From the NCBI RefSeq assembly GCF_000020125.1, contig NC_010681.1, positions 3,472,001 through 3,536,000 on the forward strand: a stretch of 64,000 nucleotides of DNA. Direction: 5' to 3'. The stretch comes from Paraburkholderia phytofirmans PsJN. Its GTDB lineage: Bacteria; Pseudomonadota; Gammaproteobacteria; Burkholderiales; Burkholderiaceae. The notes beneath the pieces were generated by a model that was not told where the DNA came from, searched no databases, and saw only the letters and a list, made by a program, of their open reading frames with translations. Position 1 is the stretch's first letter. Each line of letters opens with the position of its first letter. Below are positions 8,032 to 16,293 of the stretch, piece by piece. The position numbers and the translations under genes are program-made.

Positions 8032-8955
8032 TTATTCCAGATTCTGTACTTGCTCGCGCATCTGTTCGATGAGCAGCTTCAGGGTCATTGACGAATCCGC
8101 CAGTTCCTTCGCGGCCGCCTTCGAACCGAGCGTGTTCGCTTCGCGGTTCAGTTCCTGCATCATGAAGTCGAGGCGCTTGCCGACCTTGCCGCCCTTCTGA
8201 ATCACGTGACGCGTTTCGTTCAGGTGAGCCGTGAGGCGCGACAGTTCTTCGGCGATGTCGATACGAATGCCGTACATCGTCACTTCCTGGCGAATCCGCT
8301 CGTTGATTTCCTCGCGCGAGACGATCGTCGCGGCGGTATCCGGCGCGGCGATGCCGAGCGCTTCCTGCAGGCGCTCGACAATCTTTTGCTGATGCTTGGC
8401 GATCAACTCCGGCACGAGCGGCGTGATCTTCGTGACGATCGCTTCCATTTCGGTGACGTTGGCGAGCAGCATGGTCGCCAGTTGCGCGCCTTCGCGGGCG
8501 CGCACGTCGATCAGGTCGGTGATGGCCTGCTTGCCGCACGCGAGCACGGCGTCGCGCAGCACTTCAGGCGCCACGCCGCTTTCGGCCAGAATGCCCGGCC
8601 AGCGCAGAATCTCGCCGGTGCGCAGCCGCTCCGCTTCCGGAAACGTCGAGAGCACCGTGCGCTCGAGCACCGCGAGTTGCGTGAGCGCATCATGATTGAT
8701 CGAACCCGCATTGGCCGACTGTTCGCTGCGTTGCAGGTTGATACGGATATCGACCTTGCCGCGCGACAACTTGTTCATCAGCATCTCGCGCAGCGTGGGC
8801 TCGCACACGCGCACGTCTTCCGGCATGCGGAAGTTCAGATCGAGAAAGCGCGAGTTCACGGTGCGCAGTTCGACCGATACGCTCACGCCGCCTGTGCCCG
8901 AGGCCGCGACGAGTTCGCGCGTGGCGCTCGCATAGCCAGTCATGCTGTAGATCAT
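8032..8955 (-). CDS. yicC: YicC family protein (endoribonuclease-like)
   Basis: 307 residues; YicC proteins are reported as endoribonucleases involved in RNA turnover. The start MIYSMTGYASATRE matches the family N-terminus. The family core MPEDVRVCEPTLREMLMNKLSRGKVDI and the C-terminal block GKRLDFMMQELNREANTLGSKA are both present. An in-frame ATG at 8979 would add eight residues, but family alignment favours 8955. First gene of the minus-strand operon, divergent from rph with about 210 bp between starts. Confidence 0.93.
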   Translation of the reverse strand: MIYSMTGYASATRELVAASGTGGVSVSVELRTVNSRFLDLNFRMPEDVRVCEPTLREMLMNKLSRGKVDIRINLQRSEQSANAGSINHDALTQLAVLERTVLSTFPEAERLRTGEILRWPGILAESGVAPEVLRDAVLACGKQAITDLIDVRAREGAQLATMLLANVTEMEAIVTKITPLVPELIAKHQQKIVERLQEALGIAAPDTAATIVSREEINERIRQEVTMYGIRIDIAEELSRLTAHLNETRHVIQKGGKVGKRLDFMMQELNREANTLGSKAAAKELADSSMTLKLLIEQMREQVQNLE

Positions 8956-9165
8956 CGTATTTCTCGCGATTGTGGCCATGCGTTCGACGATGGCCGGAGA
9001 GTCGAATCGCCCGGCGTGTACGAGACGCGGGGCGGGGAAACGGCATTATCCCATTTTTGACGATAGGTCCCCGTGGAGAGCCCCGGCACACGCGGGCAGC
9101 CGCCCCGCCCGATCGGCTGTAAAATCGCGCTTTCCCTCCTGCTTTTCTTCCTGACCGATCCCAAC

Positions 9166-9906
9166 ATGACCAACGACACCCAACGCCCCAGCGGCCGCCA
9201 GGCCAATCAGCTGCGCGACGTGCGCATCACGCGCCACTACACGAAGCACGCGGAAGGCTCGGTGCTGGTCGAATTCGGCGATACGAAAGTGATCTGCACG
9301 GCGAGCATTGCCGAGAGCGTGCCGTCGTTTCTGCGCGACCGCGGCCAAGGCTGGCTGACCGCCGAATACGGCATGTTGCCGCGTGCGACGCATACGCGCA
9401 GCGACCGCGAAGCCGCGCGCGGCAAACAGACCGGCCGCACCCAGGAAATCCAGCGGCTGATCGGCCGCGCGCTGCGCTCGGTGTTCGATCTGGAGAAGCT
9501 CGGCGCGCGCACGCTGCATATCGATTGCGACGTGATCCAGGCCGACGGCGGCACGCGCACGGCCAGCATCACCGGCGCGTTCGTGGCGGCGCACGACGCG
9601 GTGGCGAAACTGCTGGCCACCGGCCGCATCGAAAGCTCGCCGATTACGGATTACGTCGCGGCGATTTCGGTGGGCGTGTACGACGGCCTGCCGGTGCTCG
9701 ACCTCGACTACGACGAAGACTCGCAATGCGACACCGACATGAACGTCGTGATGACGGGCGCGGGCGGCTTCGTCGAAATTCAGGGCACCGCGGAAGGCGT
9801 GGCATTTTCCCGCGACGAAATGAACGCGCTGCTGGATCTGGCGAGCGACGGCATCAATACGCTGATCGCGAAGCAGAAGGCGGCGTTGGAGCAAAAGAGT
9901 GAGTGA
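9166..9906 (+). CDS. rph: Ribonuclease PH
   Basis: 246 residues. Phosphorolytic 3'-5' exoribonuclease that trims tRNA 3' ends; forms a hexameric ring. The family pattern is complete: [50 protein letters not shown], and [18 protein letters not shown]. The frame is open upstream to 9073, but [11 protein letters not shown] is the usual start. Its last 8 bp overlap rdgB. Confidence 0.97.
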   Translation: MTNDTQRPSGRQANQLRDVRITRHYTKHAEGSVLVEFGDTKVICTASIAESVPSFLRDRGQGWLTAEYGMLPRATHTRSDREAARGKQTGRTQEIQRLIGRALRSVFDLEKLGARTLHIDCDVIQADGGTRTASITGAFVAAHDAVAKLLATGRIESSPITDYVAAISVGVYDGLPVLDLDYDEDSQCDTDMNVVMTGAGGFVEIQGTAEGVAFSRDEMNALLDLASDGINTLIAKQKAALEQKSE

Positions 9907-10546
9907 GGTTTTTCAACGCAACGGCGCAGCCGATTCAGGTGCGCCGTTGAAAAAAGTCGTGCTGGCGTCGAACAACGCGGGCAAGCTGCGCGAGTTCGCG
10001 GCGTTGCTCGGCGCGGCCGGCATCGAACTGATCCCGCAAGGCGAACTGAGCGTGCCGGAAGCCGAAGAGCCGCATCCGACCTTCGTCGAAAACGCGCTGA
10101 CCAAGGCGCGTCACGCGTCGAAGTTGACCGGCCTGCCCGCGCTCGCCGACGACTCCGGCCTTTGCGTGCGCGCGTTGCGCGGCGCACCGGGCGTCTATTC
10201 GGCGCGCTACGCACAGCTTGCCGGCGGCGAGAAGAGCGACGCGGCGAATAACGCACGCCTCGTCTCGGCGTTGCAAGGCGAAACCGATCGGCGCGCGTAT
10301 TACTTCTGCGTGCTGGCCCTGGTGCGTCACGCGGACGATCCCGAGCCGCTCATCGCCGAAGGCCGCTGGCATGGCGAAATGCTGGACGCGCCGCGCGGCG
10401 CGAATGGATTCGGCTACGACCCGTACTTCTTCCTGCCGCCGCTGAACGCGAGCGCTGCCGAACTCGAACCGGCGGTGAAGAACGCCAGCAGCCACCGCGC
10501 GATTGCGTTGCGGCAACTGCTCGCGCGTCTCACGGAGGAAGCGTGA
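9899..10546 (+). CDS. rdgB: XTP/dITP pyrophosphatase (RdgB/HAM1)
   Basis: 215 residues from a GTG start inside the end of rph. Hydrolyses non-canonical purine nucleoside triphosphates (dITP, XTP), keeping them out of DNA. Motifs seen: [14 protein letters not shown] (about 20-33), [26 protein letters not shown] and [11 protein letters not shown]. The GTG start 8 bp before the rph stop implies translational coupling. The first ~15 residues are a non-conserved extension, so a later start is conceivable. Confidence 0.95.
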   Translation: MSEVFQRNGAADSGAPLKKVVLASNNAGKLREFAALLGAAGIELIPQGELSVPEAEEPHPTFVENALTKARHASKLTGLPALADDSGLCVRALRGAPGVYSARYAQLAGGEKSDAANNARLVSALQGETDRRAYYFCVLALVRHADDPEPLIAEGRWHGEMLDAPRGANGFGYDPYFFLPPLNASAAELEPAVKNASSHRAIALRQLLARLTEEA

Positions 10547-11772
10547 TTCCGATCAAACCGGCGCCCGCCGATATCGGCAACGGCGTCATCAAAGCCTTCA
10601 CGTCGCCGGGCAGTATCCGGCTGACGTCGCTGCCGCCGTTGGCGTTGTACGTGCATTTCCCCTGGTGTGTGCGCAAGTGTCCGTATTGCGATTTCAACTC
10701 GCACGAATGGAAAGGCGACACGTTCCCGGAAAACGAGTATCTCGACGCCTTGCGCGCCGATCTGGAGATGGCGCTGCCGCTGGTGTGGGGGCGGCAGGTG
10801 CATACAGTGTTCATCGGTGGCGGCACGCCCAGTCTGCTTTCGGCGGCAGGGCTCGACCGCATGCTGTCGGACGTGCGCGCGCTGCTGCCGCTCGACGCCG
10901 ACGCGGAAATCACACTCGAAGCCAACCCGGGCACCTTCGAGGCCGCCAAATTCGCCCAGTTTCGCGCGAGCGGCGTGAACCGGCTTTCGGTGGGCATTCA
11001 GAGTTTCAATGAAGCGCATCTGAAGGCGCTCGGCCGCATCCACGATTCGGCGCAGGCGCGCCATGCCGTCGAAGTCGCCGCGACCACGTTCGACAACTTC
11101 AATCTCGATCTGATGTTCGCGCTGCCGGGACAGACGCTCGCCCAATGCCAAGCCGATGTCGAGACGGCGTTGTCGTTCGCGCCGCCGCATTTGTCGCTGT
11201 ACCACCTGACGCTCGAACCGAACACGTTGTTCGCGAAGTTCCCGCCCGCCCTGCCCGACGCCGATTCATCCGCCGACATGCAGGACTGGATTCACGAGCG
11301 CACCTCCGCGGCGGGCTACGAACGTTATGAGGTGTCGGCGTATGCGCGGCCGCATCGGCAGAGCAAGCACAATCTGAACTACTGGCGTTTCGGCGACTAT
11401 CTCGGCATCGGCGCGGGCGCGCATACGAAGCTGTCGTTTCCGAATCGCGTGCTGCGCCAGGCGCGCTACAAGCATCCCACCACGTTCATCGAGCGGGCGT
11501 TGGCCGGCACGGCAGTGCAGGAAGAGCGCGAAGTCGGGACGCGCGATCTGCCGTTCGAGTTCATGCTGAACGCGCTGCGGCTGGTGGAAGGGTTTCCGGT
11601 GCATCGATTCATCGAGCGCACGGGCATGTCGATGACATCGATCGAGCCGGCCTTGCAGGAAGCCGAGCGGCGCAAGCTAATCACGCGCGACCACGAAAAG
11701 ATCGCGCCTACGCCGCTCGGCCAGGCGTTCCTGAATGATTTGCAGGAACTGTTTCTGAAAGATCCGCAGTGA
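10543..11772 (+). CDS. hemW: Radical SAM heme chaperone HemW
   Basis: 409 residues from a GTG start overlapping the rdgB stop, behind a strong CGGAGGAA site. The [4Fe-4S] motif CVRKCPYC (Cys42, 46, 49) and the HemW-specific heme-binding motif HNLNYW are both present. This separates it from the true anaerobic coproporphyrinogen oxidase encoded at 42127. HemW is thought to insert heme into respiratory enzymes. Third gene of the rph-rdgB-hemW operon. The first ~30 residues are an extension. Confidence 0.95.
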   Translation: MIPIKPAPADIGNGVIKAFTSPGSIRLTSLPPLALYVHFPWCVRKCPYCDFNSHEWKGDTFPENEYLDALRADLEMALPLVWGRQVHTVFIGGGTPSLLSAAGLDRMLSDVRALLPLDADAEITLEANPGTFEAAKFAQFRASGVNRLSVGIQSFNEAHLKALGRIHDSAQARHAVEVAATTFDNFNLDLMFALPGQTLAQCQADVETALSFAPPHLSLYHLTLEPNTLFAKFPPALPDADSSADMQDWIHERTSAAGYERYEVSAYARPHRQSKHNLNYWRFGDYLGIGAGAHTKLSFPNRVLRQARYKHPTTFIERALAGTAVQEEREVGTRDLPFEFMLNALRLVEGFPVHRFIERTGMSMTSIEPALQEAERRKLITRDHEKIAPTPLGQAFLNDLQELFLKDPQ

Positions 11773-11827
11773 TTGTGGATCGAGCGGGCGCCGCAACGAG
11801 GTTTTTTCAGGTTACAATTTAGGGCTT

Positions 11828-11917
11828 GGAGGTGTGGCCGAGTGGTTTAAGGCACCGGTCTTGAAAACCGGCGAAGGAGCAATCTTTCCGTGAGTTCGAA
11901 TCTCACCGCCTCCGCCA
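11828..11917 (+). tRNA. tRNA-Ser (TGA)
   Basis: 90 nt with a long variable arm typical of class II tRNAs. Acceptor stem GGAGGTG/CGCCTCC, anticodon stem CCGGT/ACCGG with loop CTTGAAA (anticodon TGA), T-arm GTGAG/CTCAC and encoded CCA. Accessory-looking DNA follows within 300 bp, consistent with tRNA-Ser as an integration site, although no 3'-end repeat was found downstream. Confidence 0.97.
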
Positions 11918-12008
11918 GAATGCGTTATCGAATACGCGCCTCTTGGCCCGTTTTTCGTTTCTACCCGCCAAAGAACCCACCAAATAAAAATGTCCTTCGG
12001 GCGGGGTA

Positions 12009-12155
12009 TCAATGCCTGCGGTGCATCAAGTCCCGAAGATGATGCTCCTGGAACCAGCGGGACAGACGCGCCTCGTTCTCGGTCGTGACCCAGAGCGCCG
12101 TGCCAAACACAATCAAAATAGTTCCTATCAAAGTCACCAACATTGCGTCGCTCAT
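12009..12155 (-). CDS. Small single-pass membrane protein (48 aa)
   Basis: The ATG at 12155 follows CTGGAGGCTGCC, a strong ribosome-binding site. The peptide is MSDAMLVTLIGTILIVFGTA followed by a charged tail ending HHLRDLMHRRH. Residues 5-24 form one transmembrane helix; the tail is His/Arg-rich and probably cytoplasmic. No family is recognised. The excellent ribosome-binding site and clean hydrophobic helix make it more likely real than chance. Confidence 0.55.
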   Translation of the reverse strand: MSDAMLVTLIGTILIVFGTALWVTTENEARLSRWFQEHHLRDLMHRRH

Positions 12156-12836
12156 GGCAGCCTCCAGCAAAGTCACGGCCACACTTAAATTTTAGGCCAC
12201 GGGTGATGCCTTTGGTGTTTCATCCGTGTGCACTTGCTAGGCACCTGCTAAGCATTTTCTAGGGGCGTCCTTAGCGGATGCTCCAAGCATTTCTTCAAGC
12301 ATCCTCGTTGCATCGCGTTGCCTTGCGTTGATTTGCGTTGCCTTGCAAGGGTGTCCCATTTTTGGACTGGTCCTGATTCGGGACGGGCAATAACCTTTGT
12401 CCCTCGGACGTCCGCAGGACATGCTCCAGCCGTCCTTGGTGACAACCTCTGTCACCGAGCGCGGACGGAGTCTGTCGGTAACGCAGCCAGCGTTGCATCG
12501 GCGTTACCAGGATGTGACGGGGAGTGACGCATGGTGGCGATCGACAGACCTACCGTGGTAAGAGAGGTGACCGCCGTATAAATAAGGTGCCTCCCGCTGC
12601 TAGGGCGGAATGGTTTAGACCTCCGGGGCGACGGTGCAATTATAGAGTGCGCGGTAAACCCATTGCAAACCCACCAGTAACCTATGGATTTCGAGAAGGC
12701 TTCTCGGAAGCCTAGGCGCAAGCCTTCCGAGCGGTGGTCGATTCGACAACGGCTGTTGTTTCGATAACTGGGGTTGCCAAATCAGCAACGGTTGCTCTTC
12801 CAGCAATCTGGGCCCATCGAGTGATGGTTCACTGAA
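12156..12836. other. Non-coding accessory stretch with iteron-like and inverted repeats
   Basis: No convincing gene in about 680 bp. It holds four tandem 10-bp units (12307-12346), a 10-bp palindrome CGGACGTCCG (12405-12414), a hairpin GGTGACA/TGTCACC (12438-12456) and an inverted repeat GGTAACGC/GCGTTACC (12477-12508). ORFs here have improbable composition. The clustering suggests a replication or control region left by a mobile element. Confidence 0.5.
12307..12346 (+). repeat. Four tandem 10-bp repeats
   Basis: The units are GTTGCATCGC, GTTGCCTTGC, GTTGATTTGC and GTTGCCTTGC. The period of one helical turn is typical of protein-binding iterons. Confidence 0.75.
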
Positions 12837-12998
12837 ATGCTGGCCAAAGAGCGAATCGTTGCGGCGTGGAATGGCAAAACCGAATACGTCGCAATCACCG
12901 GCCTGGGAGACATGCTTGGCTTACAAGGAGGCCGCAGGAACTCCCAGTGCTGCAAGCGCTGCATCGGTGAGCGGAATCTAGGTCCAAAAGCGCATTAA
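12837..12998 (+). CDS. Small Cys-containing hypothetical protein (53 aa)
   Basis: An ORF starting MLAKERIVAAWNGKTEYVAI and ending with a Cys cluster (QCCKRC, residues 37-42) and GPKAH. The composition is protein-like. An intrinsic terminator begins 5 bp after the stop. No good ribosome-binding site precedes the ATG and no family is recognised. It could be a phage-derived small protein or the 3' remnant of a larger gene. Confidence 0.35.
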   Translation: MLAKERIVAAWNGKTEYVAITGLGDMLGLQGGRRNSQCCKRCIGERNLGPKAH

Positions 12999-13002
12999 TA
13001 AA

Positions 13003-13036
13003 AGTCCGCGCGGTTCGCCCCGAGCGGGCTCTTTTT
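13003..13036 (+). terminator. Rho-independent terminator in accessory region
   Basis: AGTCCGC pairs with GCGGGCT (one G-U pair) across a 14-nt loop and is followed by CTTTTT. It directly follows the 53-residue ORF. Confidence 0.65.
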
Positions 13037-13188
13037 ATGGTCAGCCGAAAATGCTAGAGCGACCGCTCTGTGTGAGTGCGTCATGCCCGCTTGAGGTCAA
13101 GCGGTAGTAGCCCGATAATTACGCGGTCGTCCAGCGCCGCAAGGTGGAAAAACCGGGGAAGCGCAATGCTTGTAGCTGACTACAGCAG

Positions 13189-13362
13189 ATGGCGTCAATG
13201 GCAGGCCTGGCACCAATGCCAGGCCTGCCAGCCGTGGATGAACCCGGATTTCCTACCATCCAATCGAACGTCTGCCGAGAGATATTGGAAGCGCTGGCCG
13301 GCGAGTCGGTGGAGCGACTTTATGGCCTCGTTTTTCAGTTCGCGAAGGATCTAGCTAGCTAA
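13189..13362 (+). CDS. Small hypothetical protein (57 aa) upstream of the DUF2971 gene
   Basis: The ORF begins MASMAGLAPMPGLPAVDEPG; its C-terminal half (REILEALAGESVERLYGLVF then QFAKDLAS) reads as a regular amphipathic helix. It stops 2 bp before the DUF2971 start, so the two could be translationally coupled. No strong ribosome-binding site was seen, and a competing ORF in another frame covers the same DNA. Function unknown. Confidence 0.4.
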   Translation: MASMAGLAPMPGLPAVDEPGFPTIQSNVCREILEALAGESVERLYGLVFQFAKDLAS

Positions 13363-13364
13363 AA

Positions 13365-14348
13365 ATGATGCGAAAGAAATTGTTACTTGGGGACTCGCGA
13401 TGGGCAGCTCGCAAAGTTTTAAACCAGCGAAGTAGCTACCCACGACTGCTTTACAAATATCGGGATGCGACGAAGCAGCACTTGGAACCGCTGTTGCTGA
13501 GTTCGACCTTCTATCTCTCGTCCCGAGAGCAGTTTAACGATCCATTTGATGCTCAGTGTATCGCTCGCGTAAGCCCCGATCTGCGGGATCGCAAACGGCG
13601 ACTGGAGCAGCTCAAGACAAGGGTAAGGGCGAGCCGGGGCAGTCAATCTATCAGCCGGGGGGTTAAGCATCGCAACGAACTCTATCGCGACATGCTGACT
13701 CTGGACCGGGCTCAGGGGCGAGCACAACGAAGCTTTGACATCAATGCAAACGCATTTGGAATTTATTCTATGGCGGAAACGCCGCGCAGCTTGCTGATGT
13801 GGGCTCATTACGCAAACAACCATGCCGGAGTCTGCCTCATCTTCTATGTTCCAGCCGATCCAGATGTATTTATGCGCGCTTTTCCTGTCGAGTACGGCGA
13901 TGACTACCCTTCGATGGAGTGGACTGACCTTGAAAGGGTCGATGCCATACGTGCGCTATTGAAGAAAAGCACTGAATGGGCGTACGAGCAGGAAAGTCGG
14001 ATTCTCGTACCCGGCGCGGCAAAGACCATTTTTCCTTTCGATCGGGCCGCATTAGTTGGGATCATCTTCGGCGCTCGATGCTCAGACGAAAGCAAGACGA
14101 CAGTCAAAGAGCTGATTGATCGACGTGCAGCCGTCGGTGGCGGCCGCCCCCAGATGTTCGACGCGCATCTTGCTCGCGAAAAGTATGCAATCGGAGTATT
14201 TCCACATGGAAAAAAAAGCCACCAGCGGGATGGAAGGGGCGACCGTCATCCATCCGTCGATCCAAACGAACTAAGCTTCCGACAACCACGGGAGCTTAGT
14301 TGCCACCTACTCCCGACAGCGCCAGACGCCTTTGCGCTCCGCTCGTGA
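13365..14348 (+). CDS. DUF2971 domain-containing protein
   Basis: 327 residues. The DUF2971 pattern is visible: LLYKYRDA (about 28-35), LSSREQFNDPFD (51-62), LLMWAHYANNHAGVCLIF (about 143-160) and STEWAYEQESRIL (about 205-217). The family has no established activity and is common in variable regions of bacterial genomes. The last ~60 residues are not part of the domain and look low-complexity. The gene is AT-richer than the neighbouring core genes, in keeping with transfer. The ATG pair at 13365/13368 lacks an ideal ribosome-binding site. Confidence 0.75.
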   Translation: MMRKKLLLGDSRWAARKVLNQRSSYPRLLYKYRDATKQHLEPLLLSSTFYLSSREQFNDPFDAQCIARVSPDLRDRKRRLEQLKTRVRASRGSQSISRGVKHRNELYRDMLTLDRAQGRAQRSFDINANAFGIYSMAETPRSLLMWAHYANNHAGVCLIFYVPADPDVFMRAFPVEYGDDYPSMEWTDLERVDAIRALLKKSTEWAYEQESRILVPGAAKTIFPFDRAALVGIIFGARCSDESKTTVKELIDRRAAVGGGRPQMFDAHLAREKYAIGVFPHGKKSHQRDGRGDRHPSVDPNELSFRQPRELSCHLLPTAPDAFALRS

Positions 14349-14578
14349 CCGAGCAATCCTTCGCTTCGCCGACCCATGCGGGCGATCGATCTCATGTCCG
14401 GTATCTGTGGGAACTGTAGCGCCTGCCTGCACATCTCAATGCACTTAGCTTGCCGGGGGACTCCAGCGAACCACCGAAACAAAATCATTGACGTGCGCTT
14501 CACACTGCGCCGCTTGTGCTCCTTCCGACACTCAAGGATCGGCTGTATCACCGGCGTTGAAAATTTTGGATCTCAAGC

Positions 14579-15169
14579 ATGAAAAAACTTCAGGCGGCGG
14601 CACTATTCGGCGGGGGAGCATTTCTAGGTGTGTTTGGCTGTGCGTTTCTGACGAAGCCTCCTTCTCAAAGTTCGGACTGGGCTGCCTGGGCGCAGGCTTT
14701 CGGTTCCGTTGGCGCTATATTTATTGCGTGGTTCGTTTCGAAACAACAATATGAGCGTGACCGTCGCACTGAATTTGAACGCGCTCTAGTAGAGCGCATC
14801 TCTCGGCTGGAACTGGCAAAAAACCTCTTCGAAATGATCGCCGGATCAGCGAGTCTTATGCCCGATAGGGAACAATGGGGTAAGTTCTTCGGTCAGCAAT
14901 CCACGCGTGAAGAACAGTATTCATCGCTCGTTCGATTTGGCGACGCGCTGAAGGATATTCCCCTGCATGACCTCGCCTGCCCGGAGGCGGCAAGCGCCAT
15001 CCTGCATGTCTCGTGGCTCGTCGAGCGCCTCAAAATTCGCATCCCTCAAAGCACCGAGTTCCCGTGGAGTGTCGAAGAAAACATGCTGCTGTCGGGTGCT
15101 GAGGTTCAGCTGGAAAACGCGATAAAGGAATTGCGCCAGCAACTCGCCGCGATCGACCGGCGTCGATAA
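14579..15169 (+). CDS. Hypothetical membrane-anchored protein (196 aa)
   Basis: Two hydrophobic segments near the N-terminus (about 5-24 and 38-54, the second starting AWAQAFGSVGAIFIAWFV) are followed by a charged, helical cytoplasmic part (about 60-196) containing QQYERDRRTEFERALVERIS. Short two-helix proteins with this layout are frequent in genomic islands, but no specific family is recognised. It follows the DUF2971 gene by 230 bp in the same direction. Confidence 0.65.
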   Translation: MKKLQAAALFGGGAFLGVFGCAFLTKPPSQSSDWAAWAQAFGSVGAIFIAWFVSKQQYERDRRTEFERALVERISRLELAKNLFEMIAGSASLMPDREQWGKFFGQQSTREEQYSSLVRFGDALKDIPLHDLACPEAASAILHVSWLVERLKIRIPQSTEFPWSVEENMLLSGAEVQLENAIKELRQQLAAIDRRR

Positions 15170-15361
15170 TTCACTTCTTGCTGGGACGGGGGGAAGGTTA
15201 CCATCTACAAGTGCCTACTGCGGGGAAATATGGAACACAAGAAAATCGACCGCCTGCCGATCAAAAGGCGCTTAGTCATTTCAAAGGTTGAAGCCCCAGA
15301 GGGAACGCGCTGCGCGGCTGAGCACACGCCAACACTCAAGACACCAGGTCAGTACCAAAAG
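15170..15361. other. Right edge of the accessory patch
   Basis: An ORF opens at 15230 (MEHKKIDRLPIKRRLVISKV) but runs antisense through the RidA gene. Only its first ~45 codons look protein-like, suggesting a gene truncated at the junction between acquired and core DNA. No tRNA-Ser 3'-end repeat was found here. Confidence 0.35.
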
Positions 15362-15766
15362 CTAAACCAGCGCGGTCGCCTCGACCTCGATCTTGAAACC
15401 GTAGTGCAGCTGCGGGACCGGCACTACTGCGCGTGCGGGCCGTGCTTCACCGGCCCAACGCGCGTAGATCTGATTGAAGCTCATCCAATGCTCGACATCG
15501 ACAATGTAGACGCGTACCTGAACCAGTTGCGCAACGCCGCTACCGGCGCGTTCCAAAGCGGCTTGCACATTGGCTAACACCTGTTCTGCCTGAACCTCGA
15601 ACGAGGCCTCGGATAGCTTGTCGCCTTGCGCCGTGATCGGCAATTGTCCCGAGACGAACACGAAACCATTTGCGACCGCGACATGAGTGTAGTGACCGCC
15701 CGGCTGCGAAAGCGTAGCGGGATTGTCCATATGCGGCAGATGCAGGTCGTGCTGGCTACCAGCCAT
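15362..15766 (-). CDS. RidA/YjgF family protein
   Basis: 134 residues from the ATG at 15766 (CTGGAG about 10 nt upstream); the open frame continues to 15862 without a better start. RidA-type proteins deaminate reactive enamine/imine intermediates. The family features GGHYTHVAVANGFVFVSGQL, LANVQAALERAGSG and VRVYIVDVEHWMSFN are present. The C-terminal segment RAVVPVPQLHYGFKIEVEA keeps the position of the imine-binding Arg. Substrate cannot be assigned. Confidence 0.9.
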   Translation of the reverse strand: MAGSQHDLHLPHMDNPATLSQPGGHYTHVAVANGFVFVSGQLPITAQGDKLSEASFEVQAEQVLANVQAALERAGSGVAQLVQVRVYIVDVEHWMSFNQIYARWAGEARPARAVVPVPQLHYGFKIEVEATALV

Positions 15767-15943
15767 GAATAACACTCCAGATGTGAGGACGGCACATGAC
15801 ACTGCCTGCGATTCATCCGCTCGGCAGCATCCCGTTTTTGTAAAAGCGTTGAGCGATCGCACGAGCAGCTATGCAACGCTAGCGCTGCCAGTGCGAAGCA
15901 CAGCGCCTCACATCAACACGCTTTTACAAATGTGCCGCGCACA

Positions 15944-16174
15944 TCACACGCCAAGCAGCTCAAGCTTCTCGCGCGCATCCGCGCAACGGCGGTTCAGATC
16001 GCGATGCATCAACTGACTGTCGAGCAGCGTTGATACATCAGACAACCCGAAATCAAAGCGCAAGACGTATTCGATGTCTGTGTAATCGTGATAGGCGCCG
16101 CTGTCCGCCAGCTTCTGCGCTTCAGCGAAAGCAGCGTGTTGCCGTTCGCCGTTCATCAAATCTCTGATCGCCAT
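15944..16174 (-). CDS. Conserved hypothetical protein (76 aa)
   Basis: Starts MAIRDLMNGERQHAAFAEAQ after a GGAG site; a longer form from 16207 lacks a ribosome-binding site. Soluble, mostly helical, acidic, with no recognised domain. It lies between the RidA-like gene and the MFS exporter, on the same strand as both. Confidence 0.6.
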   Translation of the reverse strand: MAIRDLMNGERQHAAFAEAQKLADSGAYHDYTDIEYVLRFDFGLSDVSTLLDSQLMHRDLNRRCADAREKLELLGV

Positions 16175-16293
16175 GAATGCCGCTCCGAGGAACAGTGGGT
16201 CCATCATAGCAACGGAAATTCAAACGCACGGTCGCGCGCACGCAACACCTGGTGTTTTCCGTAGACGCCACGCGGGTTGCGCTTCGTCAGTCC

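Noticed and set aside
12000..15361. tRNA-Ser 3'-end repeat marking the far end of an island
   Set aside because: No copy of the T-arm/acceptor sequence was found downstream, so an integrated element with att sites cannot be claimed.
15230..15577. 115-residue plus-strand ORF overlapping the RidA gene
   Set aside because: Second half is antisense to RidA; at most the first part is a gene remnant.
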